NCBI RefSeq assembly: GCF_009800965.1
Contig: NZ_WUAF01000018.1
Location: 17,133 to 81,132, forward strand
DNA: 64,000 nt
Direction of reading: 5' to 3'
Source of the DNA: Cognatazoarcus halotolerans
Lineage (GTDB): Bacteria > Pseudomonadota > Gammaproteobacteria > Burkholderiales > Rhodocyclaceae
The translations under genes were made by a program, and so were the position numbers. The notes beneath the pieces were generated by a model. It searched no databases and was not told where the DNA came from. It saw only the letters and a program-made list of their open reading frames with translations. This document shows positions 36,137-45,571 of the stretch, in pieces. The stretch's first letter is position 1. Each line of letters starts with the position of its first letter.

Positions 36137-37671
36137 TGGACAACACGGCGACATCGCCCGCCCCGTTGAAGGGGACGACGCTGGTCTTCGCGACCATCGT
36201 GCTCGGACTCGGCTCGTTCATGAACATCCTGGACATGGCGATTGCCAACGTGTCGGTGCCAACCATCGCAGGCGACCTGGGCGTGAGCTACACCCAGGGC
36301 ACATGGGTCATCACGTCCTATGCGGTGTCCGAAGCGATCATGCTGCCGATGACCGGCTGGCTGGCGCAACGCTTCGGCCAGGTGCGCATGTTCGTGATCG
36401 CCACCCTGCTGTTTACGATCGCTTCATTGATCTGCGGGACCTCCTTCAGCTTTCCGATGCTGGTGACCGCCCGCATCCTGCAGGGCGCGGTCGGTGCCTC
36501 GATGATTCCGCTGTCTCAGACACTGATGACGTCGATCTATCCGCCCTCCAAACGCGGCCTCGCGATGGGCCTGTGGTCGATGACGACCATTCTCGCGCCG
36601 ATTGCCGGGCCGATGACCGGCGGCTGGCTCACCGAGAATCTATCGTGGCACTGGGTCTTCCTGATCAACCTGCCGATCGGCCTGCTCGTTGCCGGCGGGG
36701 CGTGGGTGCTGCTTGCCGGGCGCGAATCGACACGGCGCAGCCAGCCGATGGACTACGTCGGCCTCGCGCTGCTGATCGTCGGCGTCGGCGCGCTGCAGAT
36801 CCTGCTCGACAAGGGCAACGAACTCGACTGGTTCGGATCGACCTGGATCATCGTCCTGGCGGTGGTTTCAGCGGTCGCGCTGTCGTTCTTCGTGGTCTGG
36901 GAACTGGGCGAGGCACATCCACTGGTCGAACTGCGGCTGTTCGCCTCGCGCAACTTTCTGGTCGGCGTGCTGTGCCTGCTGTTCGGCATGGTGGCCTACT
37001 TCGGGACGGTGGTGGTGCAACCGATCTGGCTGCAGACCTACCTTGACTACAGTCCGCTGTGGGCAGGCAAGGTGGTTGCCTTCAGCGGGGTCTTCGGGGT
37101 GTTGCTGGGACCGGTGATCGGCGCCAACATGCAGCGTCTCGATGCGCGCCGCGTGGCGGTTTTCGGCATGACGACATTCGCCCTGGTGTCGTGGTGGAGC
37201 ACTCGCTTCACCCCCGATGTCGATTACTGGACGCTGGCGCTGAGCCGGATGTTCATGGGCCTGGGCATCAGCTGCTTCTTTCTGCCGATCTTCACCATCA
37301 ACCTGTCCGGCCTGGCGCCGAATCAGATTGCCGCCGCATCCGGGCTGTCGAGCTTCATGCGCAACGTCGGCTCGAGCTTCGGTACCGCGACCATGGTGTC
37401 GCTCTGGGACCACCGCGCGATCGGCCATCACGCGCTCCTGGCCGAGCACATCTCGGTATACGAACCGCCGGCCATGGACTACCTTGCCCGCCTGCACGGC
37501 CTCGGTCTGAGCCCGCCTCAGGCCCTTGCCCAGGTCCAGCGCGAGATCGACAGTCAGGCCCATCTGATGGCCACCAACGACCTGATGCTGCTCGGCGGGC
37601 TGATCATGTTTGCGCTGGTATTCGTCGTGATCTGGGCGCGGCCGCCTTTCGTTGGCCGGGGCGGCCATTAA
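36136..37671 (+). CDS. DHA2 family MFS drug transporter (EmrB type)
   Basis: A 511-residue inner-membrane proton antiporter with 14 predicted helices. Motif A-like WLAQRFGQVRMF, motif C-like GPMTGGWLTENLSWHWVFLINLP and the DHA2 motif LDMAIANVSVPTIAGDLG identify the family. It forms a tripartite pump with the preceding adaptor. An outer-membrane TolC partner is not encoded here. Confidence 0.94.
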   Translation: MDNTATSPAPLKGTTLVFATIVLGLGSFMNILDMAIANVSVPTIAGDLGVSYTQGTWVITSYAVSEAIMLPMTGWLAQRFGQVRMFVIATLLFTIASLICGTSFSFPMLVTARILQGAVGASMIPLSQTLMTSIYPPSKRGLAMGLWSMTTILAPIAGPMTGGWLTENLSWHWVFLINLPIGLLVAGGAWVLLAGRESTRRSQPMDYVGLALLIVGVGALQILLDKGNELDWFGSTWIIVLAVVSAVALSFFVVWELGEAHPLVELRLFASRNFLVGVLCLLFGMVAYFGTVVVQPIWLQTYLDYSPLWAGKVVAFSGVFGVLLGPVIGANMQRLDARRVAVFGMTTFALVSWWSTRFTPDVDYWTLALSRMFMGLGISCFFLPIFTINLSGLAPNQIAAASGLSSFMRNVGSSFGTATMVSLWDHRAIGHHALLAEHISVYEPPAMDYLARLHGLGLSPPQALAQVQREIDSQAHLMATNDLMLLGGLIMFALVFVVIWARPPFVGRGGH

Positions 37672-37692
37672 CGGCGATACTGCCGATGCCGC

Positions 37693-37854
37693 TCAGCGCC
37701 GATGACCGAATCGGTGACGATAGATCCGCAGCGCGGCGGCGGCGCTCACCGCGAGCAGCAGGGGCGTGACCGCATCGGCACGGTAGCCGGTGGCGAGGAA
37801 CAGACCGGCAAGAAGGCCGGTCGCAGCGATTACGGGGCTGAGCAGACGATCCAT
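37693..37854 (-). CDS. Small membrane protein, 53 residues
   Basis: A short minus-strand gene starting MDRLLSPVIAATGLLAGLF with a GGAG sequence seven bases before the ATG. It has two hydrophobic segments, the second near LLLAVSAAAAL, and a basic tail ending RFGHRR. It is convergent with the transporter gene. No family was recognised. Confidence 0.5.
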   Translation of the reverse strand: MDRLLSPVIAATGLLAGLFLATGYRADAVTPLLLAVSAAAALRIYRHRFGHRR

Positions 37855-38023
37855 GATGTCTCCGGGCGGAAATCCGGCAGATGCCGTTTAGTGTATTTAT
37901 CAACAGTGGTTGTTTATACAGTTCGATCTATGGCGAGGCAAGCGATTTGTGAAGACCATCGCAGCGTCGGCCGTATCTCCGTGGTGACCTTTCACCCCCT
38001 TGTTCGTTAGTCAGGAGCCTTTC

Positions 38024-38608
38024 ATGCCACCGGTCAGCCGCGCGATCATCATTGCCAGCGTCGTCGTCTTCCTGCTGCAGGCATCCGGAGGCGGTGCCAT
38101 GCTGGGCATGTTTGCGCTGTGGCCCACGCCTGAGGTGCTGCTGTTGGCCCCATGGCAGCTGTTTACCTACAGCCTGCTGCACGGCAGCGTGGGGCACATC
38201 TTCTTCAACATGTTCGCGGTCTACATGTTCGGCAGTGACCTCGAACGCCTTTGGGGCGGCCGTCGCTTTGCGCTGACCTGGCTCGCCAGTGTGCTCAGCG
38301 CTGCGCTGCTGCAGATTCTGGTGGGTAGCCTGATGGGCGCCCAGGCCCCGGTGGTGGGCGCCTCCGGCGGCGTGTTCGGGCTATTGCTGTGCTACGGACT
38401 GCTCTTTCCGGATCGACGCCTGATGCTGCTGATTCCGCCGATCCCGATCCGCGCGCGCAATTTCGTGCTCATCTATGGCGCGATCGAGCTCTTTCTCGGC
38501 GTATCCGGGCTGCAGCCAGGCGTCGCACACTTCGCTCACCTCGGCGGCATGCTCGGCGGCTGGCTGATGCTGCGTCATTACCGCGGCCCGGGCCGGCGTG
38601 GCCGCTGA
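38024..38608 (+). CDS. Rhomboid family intramembrane serine protease
   Basis: A 194-residue membrane protein with about six helices. The nucleophile is in VVGASGGVFGLLLCYG, the catalytic histidine in VAHFAHLGGMLGGWLM, and the L1 loop has the HGSVGHIFFNMFAVYMFG signature with its two histidines and an asparagine. Rhomboids cleave single-pass membrane proteins within the bilayer; the substrate here is unknown. The ATG at 38024 is chosen so that the first helix starts directly. It is convergent with the diguanylate cyclase gene. Confidence 0.93.
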   Translation: MPPVSRAIIIASVVVFLLQASGGGAMLGMFALWPTPEVLLLAPWQLFTYSLLHGSVGHIFFNMFAVYMFGSDLERLWGGRRFALTWLASVLSAALLQILVGSLMGAQAPVVGASGGVFGLLLCYGLLFPDRRLMLLIPPIPIRARNFVLIYGAIELFLGVSGLQPGVAHFAHLGGMLGGWLMLRHYRGPGRRGR

Positions 38609-38622
38609 GCACGACACCCGGC

Positions 38623-40824
38623 TCAGCGACTCCACACCCCGCGTCCGCTTGCCTTGGCACGGTACATTGCCGAATCGGCGAATTCCATGAGGCCATCCAC
38701 GTCGTCGCCGTTCCCGGGGTAACTGGCCAGGCCGACGCTGCAGCCGATCTCGACGAAACGCTCTCCCAGCCGGTAGGGCAGGGAGAGCGTTTCGACCACC
38801 TTGCGCGCCATGCTTTCGAGATCTTCGGCTTCGCGCAGTTCGGGAAGCAGAACCACGAACTCGTCGCCACCGAACCGCGCACAGGTATCCTCTTCGCGGA
38901 ACAGGTTGAGCAGACGGTGGGCAACCTGGCGCAGCAGTTCGTCTCCCGCGGCATGACCGAGGGTGTCGTTGACCGGCTTGAAACGATCGAGATCGATGAA
39001 CAGCACGCCGACCATGCCGCCCTTTCGCCTCGCCCGGCTGATCATCTGCGCAAAGCGGTCATGCAGAAGCACGCGATTGGGCAGCCCGGTCAGCGAATCG
39101 AAGTTGGCCTGACGCCAGACCTGCTCGTCGTGGCGCTTGCGGTCGGTCACATCGGTGATGAGGATCACATAATGGCTGACTCTCCCGGCCGGGTCGGTCA
39201 GGCTGCTCACCCGATAGACCGCGACGAATTCTTCACCGGAGGCACGTCGCGTGGCCACTTCGCCCTCACGGGATCCCGCCTGCGCAACGGCGCTCAGGAT
39301 GCCCGCAAGCGCATTCCGGCCCGACTCGCTCGCGCAGAACTGCGCCAGGCCGTGACCGAGAGCCTCCTCCCGCGTGTAACCGGTGATCGCGCTGAAGGCC
39401 GGATTGACCTCGATGATCACGCCGTCCGGATCGGTCACCAGGATGGCCTCGCCCGCGGCGTCGAATGCGACCTTGCTGATCCGCGCGGCTTCCAGTGCAG
39501 CCCGCAGCCGGGTGATGTCGCGGGTGATCTGTACCGCACCGTGCGGACGTGCCTCGCCGGAGCGGAAGAGCGGGCGCGCCTGGCCGATCAGCCAGCGCGT
39601 CTCGCCACCCGGCGCGCTCACGCCGATCGTCGCGTCGTCGACCCGGGTGCCGCTCTGTGCCGCAACCAGGCCGGGCAGGCGGTCGGCCGCGAGCGCGTTG
39701 CCGGAAGAATCGACAACCGGGTATCGGGGCTCCGCCCCGGCTCCGCCAAACTGCGCTTCGTAAGCCTGGTTATGGAACAGATGTTCGCCCGAGGGCGATA
39801 CGATCACCAGCCCGTCTCCGATCGCCGAGAGAATCGCACTCTGCCGCGCCTCGGTCTCCTCGAGCAGCCGTGCAGCACCTTCCGAACGACGGACCAGGTA
39901 GAGCACGGCAAGGATCGCGGCGATGAATCCGAGCATGCCCGACAGTGCGCCCGCCAGCATGATGTTGTGCGCATCGCGCCCCGGTGCGAGCGCATCGTCT
40001 ACGCTCAGGCCGGCAACCACCACGAGACCTTGCGGCAGGCGCTGCCAAGCATAGTAACGCTCGACCTGATCGATGAAGCCGCGGCCGAAGAAGCCGCCGG
40101 CCGTCCCATTGCCATGCAGAAAGGGCCGATCCTGCGGCACCGTTTTCCCGAATGCCTGATCGAGCGCCAGCGTCCTGAGCACCAAGCCGCCGTCGCTGTT
40201 CACCAGGGCGAGGAGATCCCGCTCACCCATCTTCAGATGACGCAGGATATCGGTCCATTTCTCCGGCGACACCGCCAGCGACACCACCCCCGCAAAGCGG
40301 CCCTCCCGATAGACGGCTCGCGCCACCTGGACGCTCCACTTGTTGGTAAGGCGTCCAAGCACAGGATTGCTGACCAGAACCGGGTCGCTCGCCGGCAGCG
40401 ACGCAGCCAGACGCTGATAGTAGTCGCGGTCCGCAAGGTAATTCGGAGGCGCAGGCCCCAGCGAGGAGTAGGCGAGGCGCCCGTCCGGTCCGATATAGAA
40501 AAGCTGATAGACCAGGCCCTCCGGCAGCGCGTTCATGACCAGCCCGCCATGGAGTTCAAGCGCGCCGCGCCCGGACGAAACCGCGGAACGCGCGCTGCGC
40601 AGGGCAAAATCGAACAGGTTGAGCGTCGCCTTGACGTTCTCCGCCGCGCTGGCCGCCTGCTCCTGGGCGGTGAGCTTGAGGTGCTCCAGGCGGCGTGCCT
40701 CGTCCGCGCGCAAATAGAAGAACACGCCAGCCCAGTAGAGCACCAGACCGACACCCGCGAGCATGAGAATCAAGCCGCGGAGTCGGCGCAGCGGCAAGCC
40801 TGAACGGCTCCCGCCCCGGTTCAC
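38623..40824 (-). CDS. Sensor diguanylate cyclase: Cache-PAS-PAS-GGDEF
   Basis: A 733-residue inner-membrane enzyme that should make cyclic di-GMP. TM1 lies near 17-38. A periplasmic Cache sensor has YQLFYIGPDGRLAYSS and VYREGRFAGVVSLAVSP. TM2 is near 290-312. Two PAS domains follow (about 325-440 and 450-570; the second shows NPAFSAITGYTREEALG), then the GGDEF domain with FDSLTGLPNRVLLHDRF and the intact signature RFGGDEFVVLLPE. No EAL domain is present. It is functionally opposed to the HD-GYP protein about 5.4 kb upstream. Confidence 0.94.
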   Translation of the reverse strand: MNRGGSRSGLPLRRLRGLILMLAGVGLVLYWAGVFFYLRADEARRLEHLKLTAQEQAASAAENVKATLNLFDFALRSARSAVSSGRGALELHGGLVMNALPEGLVYQLFYIGPDGRLAYSSLGPAPPNYLADRDYYQRLAASLPASDPVLVSNPVLGRLTNKWSVQVARAVYREGRFAGVVSLAVSPEKWTDILRHLKMGERDLLALVNSDGGLVLRTLALDQAFGKTVPQDRPFLHGNGTAGGFFGRGFIDQVERYYAWQRLPQGLVVVAGLSVDDALAPGRDAHNIMLAGALSGMLGFIAAILAVLYLVRRSEGAARLLEETEARQSAILSAIGDGLVIVSPSGEHLFHNQAYEAQFGGAGAEPRYPVVDSSGNALAADRLPGLVAAQSGTRVDDATIGVSAPGGETRWLIGQARPLFRSGEARPHGAVQITRDITRLRAALEAARISKVAFDAAGEAILVTDPDGVIIEVNPAFSAITGYTREEALGHGLAQFCASESGRNALAGILSAVAQAGSREGEVATRRASGEEFVAVYRVSSLTDPAGRVSHYVILITDVTDRKRHDEQVWRQANFDSLTGLPNRVLLHDRFAQMISRARRKGGMVGVLFIDLDRFKPVNDTLGHAAGDELLRQVAHRLLNLFREEDTCARFGGDEFVVLLPELREAEDLESMARKVVETLSLPYRLGERFVEIGCSVGLASYPGNGDDVDGLMEFADSAMYRAKASGRGVWSR

Positions 40825-40834
40825 GCTTTCACCC

Positions 40835-42967
40835 TTACTCGCCGCGAAGCCGCCACACTGTCATCTCCGACAATGTGTGCTGGAATTTCCGACGTGTTTC
40901 GCGAATGACGAAGGGCAGCTCCAGTGGCCCGTCGACAAGTTCGAAGCGGACGCCGAGCAGATCCTTGAGCCCGTCGAGCGTCGTGTAGCGCTCACCATCC
41001 TTCTTGAAGCCGCCGATCCACTCGTCGCGACGGGTATGCTCTTCGAGCCAGGTGTAGGGCGAACACAAGACCAGCAGTCCACCGGGATTTAGCCGCTCGT
41101 GAACGCTGCCCAGGAACTTGCCCGGACTGTAGAGCCGGTCGATCAGATTGGCCGCGACGATCAGGTCGTAATTGCTGAACACCGGCTTGAGGTTGCAGGC
41201 GTCACCCTGGGAGAAATCCACCTTGTCGGCCACCTGGTCAAGGCCGAGCCCGGCCAGACTGCACTCGCGGTAAAAAACCAGTTCGCCCTCGTCCTGCAAG
41301 GTGTAGCGAAGCATGCCCTGGCTCGCGAGCTTGACGCCGGCGTTGATGAAGCGCGCGGAGAAGTCGACGCCGGTGACCCGGTCGAAGAGCCGGGCGAGCT
41401 CGAAGCTCGCCCGGCCGGTCGCACAGCCGAGGTCGAGCGCGCAACCCGGTGCGGTGCGTGCATGTCGCCCGAAAGCCTCGATGGCATGCCGGGCCACCGC
41501 CTGCGGGAAATTGGGCACACCGAAGTAGGTCTCCCCGTAATGGAATTCGGCGTACTGCGACAGCAACGCGTCGCTCTCATAGTTGGACGAGACATAGCCG
41601 ACCGGCGCATCCGCCACCACATAGCGAAAGCCGGCGTGCTGGAAGAAGTGCCGACGGAAGGCATAGCGCGAGACATGGCGTGACTCGTTGCCGGCAGACA
41701 CCCAGGCGCCGCCCTTGATCATGTTGTGGCGGTCGTCGAAGGTCGGCGTCGTGAAATCGTCGTAGAGCGGATGGACCTGAAAACCCTCGAACGGATAGGT
41801 GGGCGTCTCGCACCATTGCCAGACATTGCCCACGACATCGTGCAGTTCACCATGCGCGAAGTGGGTGACCGGACACGAGGAGGCCCAGTGGTCGAGGTGC
41901 AGGTTGGCATCGGCCGGTGCATCCGCCGGCACGTCGGCGAGCCCCGCATGATCGTAGAGCCGGTTCCATTCGTCTTCCGTGGGCAGCCGCAGCGCCTGCC
42001 CTGTCTCGCGCGCCTTCCAGTTACAGAAAGCCTTGGCCTCGTGGTAGTTGGTTTCCACCGGCCAGTCCCAGGGCATGGCGACCTCCTCGGTCATGAGGCG
42101 CAGTTTCCAGCCACTGCCGTCGGGCACCCAGAAGGTCGGATGCTCGGCGCGGGCAAACTTGCGCCAGCCCAGCCCTTCCTCCTCCCACACGCTGTCGTCG
42201 GCATAGCCGCCACCCTCGACGAAGGCGAGAAACTCACCGTTGGTGGTGAGGTAGCGGGCCGCCTGGAATTCGGCCACCTGCGCCTCGTGCCGGCCGTACT
42301 CGTTGTCCCAGCCATAAATCGGGTCGTCGAGCTGGCGGCCGAGCGACACCTTGCCCGCCGGAATCCGCACCAGCTCGTTCGCGGGTACGGGACCGGTTTG
42401 TCGGCAAGGCTGCCAGTCCGACTGCGGCCGCACCAGCCGGAGCGGGTGCTGACGGATCAGCACCGATGAGGTCTCGAGGTGGATGCGCTCGTGCTCGATG
42501 CCCATCATCACCGCCCAGAATGGATCGTTCCAACCCACCGGCAGGGACAACGGCGCTTCGCGGATCACGCGGTCGACCACGGCGCGCACCTTGCGGCGAT
42601 ACGCCCACACCGCCTCGACCGGTGGCCAGTCGTAATTGGCCTCGTCGAGATCGTCCCAGCTCATCTCGTCGACGCCGACCGCGAACATCGACTCGAGCTT
42701 CGGATCGATGCGGCTATCGATGAGACCGGCGAGAATGAACTTGTTGATGAAGAAGGTCGCCGTGTGGCCGAGGTAGAAGATCAACGGATGGCGCAGGCTG
42801 ATCGCCTTCCGGTAATAGGCCTCGTCGCTTGCAAGTGCGCCGAAGAGCGACTCGTAGCGATCGAAAGTGGCATGAAAGCAGGTGCGGATCTCCTCGCGCT
42901 TCGCTTCCGGATCCGGGCCGGCGAGAAGCGGTGTACGCGGAAAGAGCATTGCAGGTTGCGACTTCAT
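40835..42967 (-). CDS. ovoA: 5-histidylcysteine sulfoxide synthase / putative ovothiol methyltransferase OvoA
   Basis: OvoA couples histidine and cysteine with oxygen to form 5-histidylcysteine sulfoxide, the first step of ovothiol synthesis. In its full form it also N-methylates the product. The 710-residue protein has the expected three parts. A DinB-like helical domain (about 30-165) contains the iron-binding HERIHLE (HX3HXE) and an earlier histidine in YLGHTATFF. An FGE-sulfatase domain (about 195-450) has LPTEDEWNRLYD, VGNVWQWCETP and IKGGAWVSAGNESR. A C-terminal SAM methyltransferase (about 480-705) has CALDLGCATGRASFELAR. The ATG at 42967 begins the conserved MKSQPAMLFPRTPLL. No OvoB lyase gene is adjacent. 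Confidence 0.93.
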   Translation of the reverse strand: MKSQPAMLFPRTPLLAGPDPEAKREEIRTCFHATFDRYESLFGALASDEAYYRKAISLRHPLIFYLGHTATFFINKFILAGLIDSRIDPKLESMFAVGVDEMSWDDLDEANYDWPPVEAVWAYRRKVRAVVDRVIREAPLSLPVGWNDPFWAVMMGIEHERIHLETSSVLIRQHPLRLVRPQSDWQPCRQTGPVPANELVRIPAGKVSLGRQLDDPIYGWDNEYGRHEAQVAEFQAARYLTTNGEFLAFVEGGGYADDSVWEEEGLGWRKFARAEHPTFWVPDGSGWKLRLMTEEVAMPWDWPVETNYHEAKAFCNWKARETGQALRLPTEDEWNRLYDHAGLADVPADAPADANLHLDHWASSCPVTHFAHGELHDVVGNVWQWCETPTYPFEGFQVHPLYDDFTTPTFDDRHNMIKGGAWVSAGNESRHVSRYAFRRHFFQHAGFRYVVADAPVGYVSSNYESDALLSQYAEFHYGETYFGVPNFPQAVARHAIEAFGRHARTAPGCALDLGCATGRASFELARLFDRVTGVDFSARFINAGVKLASQGMLRYTLQDEGELVFYRECSLAGLGLDQVADKVDFSQGDACNLKPVFSNYDLIVAANLIDRLYSPGKFLGSVHERLNPGGLLVLCSPYTWLEEHTRRDEWIGGFKKDGERYTTLDGLKDLLGVRFELVDGPLELPFVIRETRRKFQHTLSEMTVWRLRGE

Positions 42968-43143
42968 TCGAACCCCGTTTTTTCTTGAAAGCCGGATCGG
43001 GAAAGCGGTTCGGCTGGCCGGGACAAGGATCCTGGGCGCCGGCATGAAATGCGGCGCGGCGTGGCGACAGGCGCGTTGCCCCCGTTGATCAACGGGAGCT
43101 TACACCAAGGCGGCAGCGCACCGGAAACCCGCGAACCGCGGGC

Positions 43144-44046
43144 CTAAACGTGGCGCCATGCCGGACGGGCAAAAGCTTCGGCCAGAAAATCGACCAATGC
43201 CCGCACCTTGACGGACAAGTGCTTACGCGAGGGATAGACCACGTAGATACCCAGCTCCGGCCCCTTGCATTCGGGCAGCACCTCGACGAATCGCCCGCTC
43301 GCCAACTCCTCGCTCACCAGGAAATCCGGCTGCAGGACGAGACCCTGGTGCGCCAGCGCCACCTCGCGGCAGGTATCACCGTTGTTCGCGCGCATGCGCG
43401 GACGGGTCTGCACCTCGCGCGGCCCGTCCGGCGTCTCGAAACGCCACAGATCACCGAGAGCGGCATAGCTGTAGGCGACCACCGCGTGATGGGCGAGTGC
43501 CTCGACGCTGTCGGGCACACCGTGGCGGGCGAGATATTCCGGCGTCGCGCACAGATGGATGCGGGTGCTGGCGATGCGCCGGTAAACCAGCGTGGAATCC
43601 TGCAAGCGACTGATCCGGATCACCGCGTCGAAACCTTCTTCGACCACGTCCACGAGGCGGTCGGACAGACTCACGTCCATCTCGACCTCCGGATAGCGCT
43701 CCATGAATCGACCCCACAGCGGGGCTAGGTGAGTGATCCCGAACGAGAAAGGGGCATTGACACGAATCTGGCCGATCGGCTGTCCGGTGACGACACCCAC
43801 CGCGCTGTCCGCCTCCTCGACTTCGGCAAGGATCTGCTTGCAGCGCGCGTAATAGGCGCGCCCCGCCTCGGTGAGAGAAAGACGCCGGGTGGTCCGCTGC
43901 AGCAGACGAGCGCCGAGACGGCTTTCGAGTTCGATCACGTTGCGCGACACCGCCGCTTTCGACAGACGCAGCCCATCAGCCGCGGCAACGAAACTGCCGG
44001 CCTCGACCACGGCAACGAAATGCTCCATTTCGCGAAATCGGTCCAT
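43144..44046 (-). CDS. LysR family transcriptional regulator
   Basis: A 300-residue regulator. The N-terminal helix-turn-helix is MEHFVAVVEAGSFVAAADGLRLSKAAVSRNVIELESRLG, and the ligand-binding domain follows from about residue 90. It is divergent from the extradiol dioxygenase gene across 117 bases holding a small palindrome, the typical arrangement for a LysR protein controlling its neighbour. The inducer is unknown. Confidence 0.93.
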   Translation of the reverse strand: MDRFREMEHFVAVVEAGSFVAAADGLRLSKAAVSRNVIELESRLGARLLQRTTRRLSLTEAGRAYYARCKQILAEVEEADSAVGVVTGQPIGQIRVNAPFSFGITHLAPLWGRFMERYPEVEMDVSLSDRLVDVVEEGFDAVIRISRLQDSTLVYRRIASTRIHLCATPEYLARHGVPDSVEALAHHAVVAYSYAALGDLWRFETPDGPREVQTRPRMRANNGDTCREVALAHQGLVLQPDFLVSEELASGRFVEVLPECKGPELGIYVVYPSRKHLSVKVRALVDFLAEAFARPAWRHV

Positions 44047-44064
44047 GCCCGCATTGTCAACTCA

Positions 44065-44076
44065 TACTAGACAGTA
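44065..44076. promoter_or_regulatory. Small palindrome in the lysR-dioxygenase intergenic region
   Basis: TACT-AGAC-AGTA at 44065-44076 is an exact inverted repeat just upstream of the LysR start. It is a candidate operator only. Confidence 0.3.
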
Positions 44077-44163
44077 AATCAATCCAATACCTGTTTATCC
44101 ACAAGTACGACGCAAATAGACTTCACGCATCCAACCATCGGCCCAACGGCCATCGAATCGATC

Positions 44164-44967
44164 ATGAGCTTGCCCAGCCTTTTTATTTCGCATGGCGCCC
44201 CGACTTTCGCGCTCTCACCGGGCCTGCTCGGACCACAACTGACCGCGCTGGGACGCAGTCTGCCCAAACCCCGTGCGGTTCTGGTGATGTCGCCCCACTG
44301 GAGCAGCCGGCGCCAGGAGGTGGGCAGCGCCGCGGCACCCGCCACGGTTCATGATTTTGGCGGATTCCCGCGGGCGCTCTACGAACTCGACTACCCGGCT
44401 GCAGGTGCACCGGGTCTTGCCGCGGAGGTCATCGCATTGCTCGGCCACCATGGCCTCAGCGCCGTTGCCAACGACCTGCAGGGCCGGGACCACGGCGCAT
44501 GGGTACCGATGATGCATCTCTATCCGCAAGCGGATGTACCGGTGCTGCAGATTTCCCAGCCCGCGATGCCACTGCCCAGCACCTTCTTCGAGATCGGCCA
44601 GGCGCTCTCGCCATTGCGCAAACAAGGGGTGCTGATCGTCGGCTCGGGCAGCCTGACCCACAATCTCTACGAGATCGGCGCCGGTGCCCAGGCGGGCAGC
44701 GTGGCGCGCAACTTTGCCGACTGGGTATGGACGCAGATCGCCAGAGGCGACCTCGACGCACTGCTCAACTATCGCAGCGCGGCACCCGCGGCAAGCCGCG
44801 CCCACCCCACCGACGAACACTTCCTGCCGCTGTTCTTCGCGATCGGCGCGGCCGGCAACGACTGGATGAGCGCAAACCGGCTGGAAGGCGGCATGGACTA
44901 TGACGTCCTCGCAATGGACAGTTTCGTGCTCGGCGCGGCGCCGGGAGAACTTTCGCCGACACACTGA
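44164..44967 (+). CDS. Class III extradiol dioxygenase, DODA type (YgiD-like)
   Basis: A 267-residue LigB-superfamily enzyme. Metal-binding and catalytic histidines are seen in LFISHGAPT, VMSPHWSSR and GRDHGAWVPMMHLYP, with a later one in SGSLTHNLYEIG. YgiD relatives are zinc-dependent 4,5-DOPA dioxygenases. The real substrate is unknown, but a catechol is likely. The divergent LysR gene is its probable regulator. Confidence 0.9.
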   Translation: MSLPSLFISHGAPTFALSPGLLGPQLTALGRSLPKPRAVLVMSPHWSSRRQEVGSAAAPATVHDFGGFPRALYELDYPAAGAPGLAAEVIALLGHHGLSAVANDLQGRDHGAWVPMMHLYPQADVPVLQISQPAMPLPSTFFEIGQALSPLRKQGVLIVGSGSLTHNLYEIGAGAQAGSVARNFADWVWTQIARGDLDALLNYRSAAPAASRAHPTDEHFLPLFFAIGAAGNDWMSANRLEGGMDYDVLAMDSFVLGAAPGELSPTH

Positions 44968-45014
44968 ACACCAACCACGAAAAACCGGATCAACCGTCCC
45001 CACGGAGCACAGCA

Positions 45015-45557
45015 ATGACATCGCGTTACACCGCCACCGCAATCTCGCTTCACTGGCTGATCGCCATCGGCATCGCCGGAACCTTCTCGCTGGGTGTCTA
45101 CATGCACGAGCTGCCGCTCTCGCCCACCAAGCTGCAGCTCTACTCGTGGCACAAATGGGCCGGCGTCACCCTGTTCGCGCTGGTCCTCGTACGCCTGCTG
45201 TGGCGTGCGACCCACGCCGCACCAGCGCTGCCGGTCGACACCCCGCGGGTACAGCGGCTGGCCGCCTCGGCAACCCATTGGGTGCTGTACGCACTCATGA
45301 TCGCGGTCCCCCTATCGGGCTGGCTGATGAGCTCCGCCAAGGGCTTCCAGACAGTGTGGTTCGGCATCGTGCCGCTGCCCGACCTGGTCTCCAAGAATGC
45401 CGAACTCGGCGACGCTCTCAAGGAGGTTCACGAGACCCTCAACCTGACCATGCTCGGCCTCGTGCTGCTGCATGCCGCCGCCGCCCTCAAACACCATTTC
45501 ATCGACCGCGACGACGTGCTCACCCGCATGTTGCCCGCCGCCGACCGCAACGCCTGA
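45015..45557 (+). CDS. Cytochrome b561
   Basis: A 180-residue four-helix dihaem membrane protein. Haem-ligand histidines appear in AISLHWLIAIG, YSWHKWAGVTLF, SATHWVLYALMIA and VLLHAAAALKHHF. It likely moves electrons from quinol to a periplasmic acceptor or oxygen species. It is followed by two YceI genes, matching the yceJ-yceI pairing known in enterobacteria, where both respond to pH or stress. Confidence 0.92.
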   Translation: MTSRYTATAISLHWLIAIGIAGTFSLGVYMHELPLSPTKLQLYSWHKWAGVTLFALVLVRLLWRATHAAPALPVDTPRVQRLAASATHWVLYALMIAVPLSGWLMSSAKGFQTVWFGIVPLPDLVSKNAELGDALKEVHETLNLTMLGLVLLHAAAALKHHFIDRDDVLTRMLPAADRNA

Positions 45558-45571
45558 GTACAGGAACCCCC

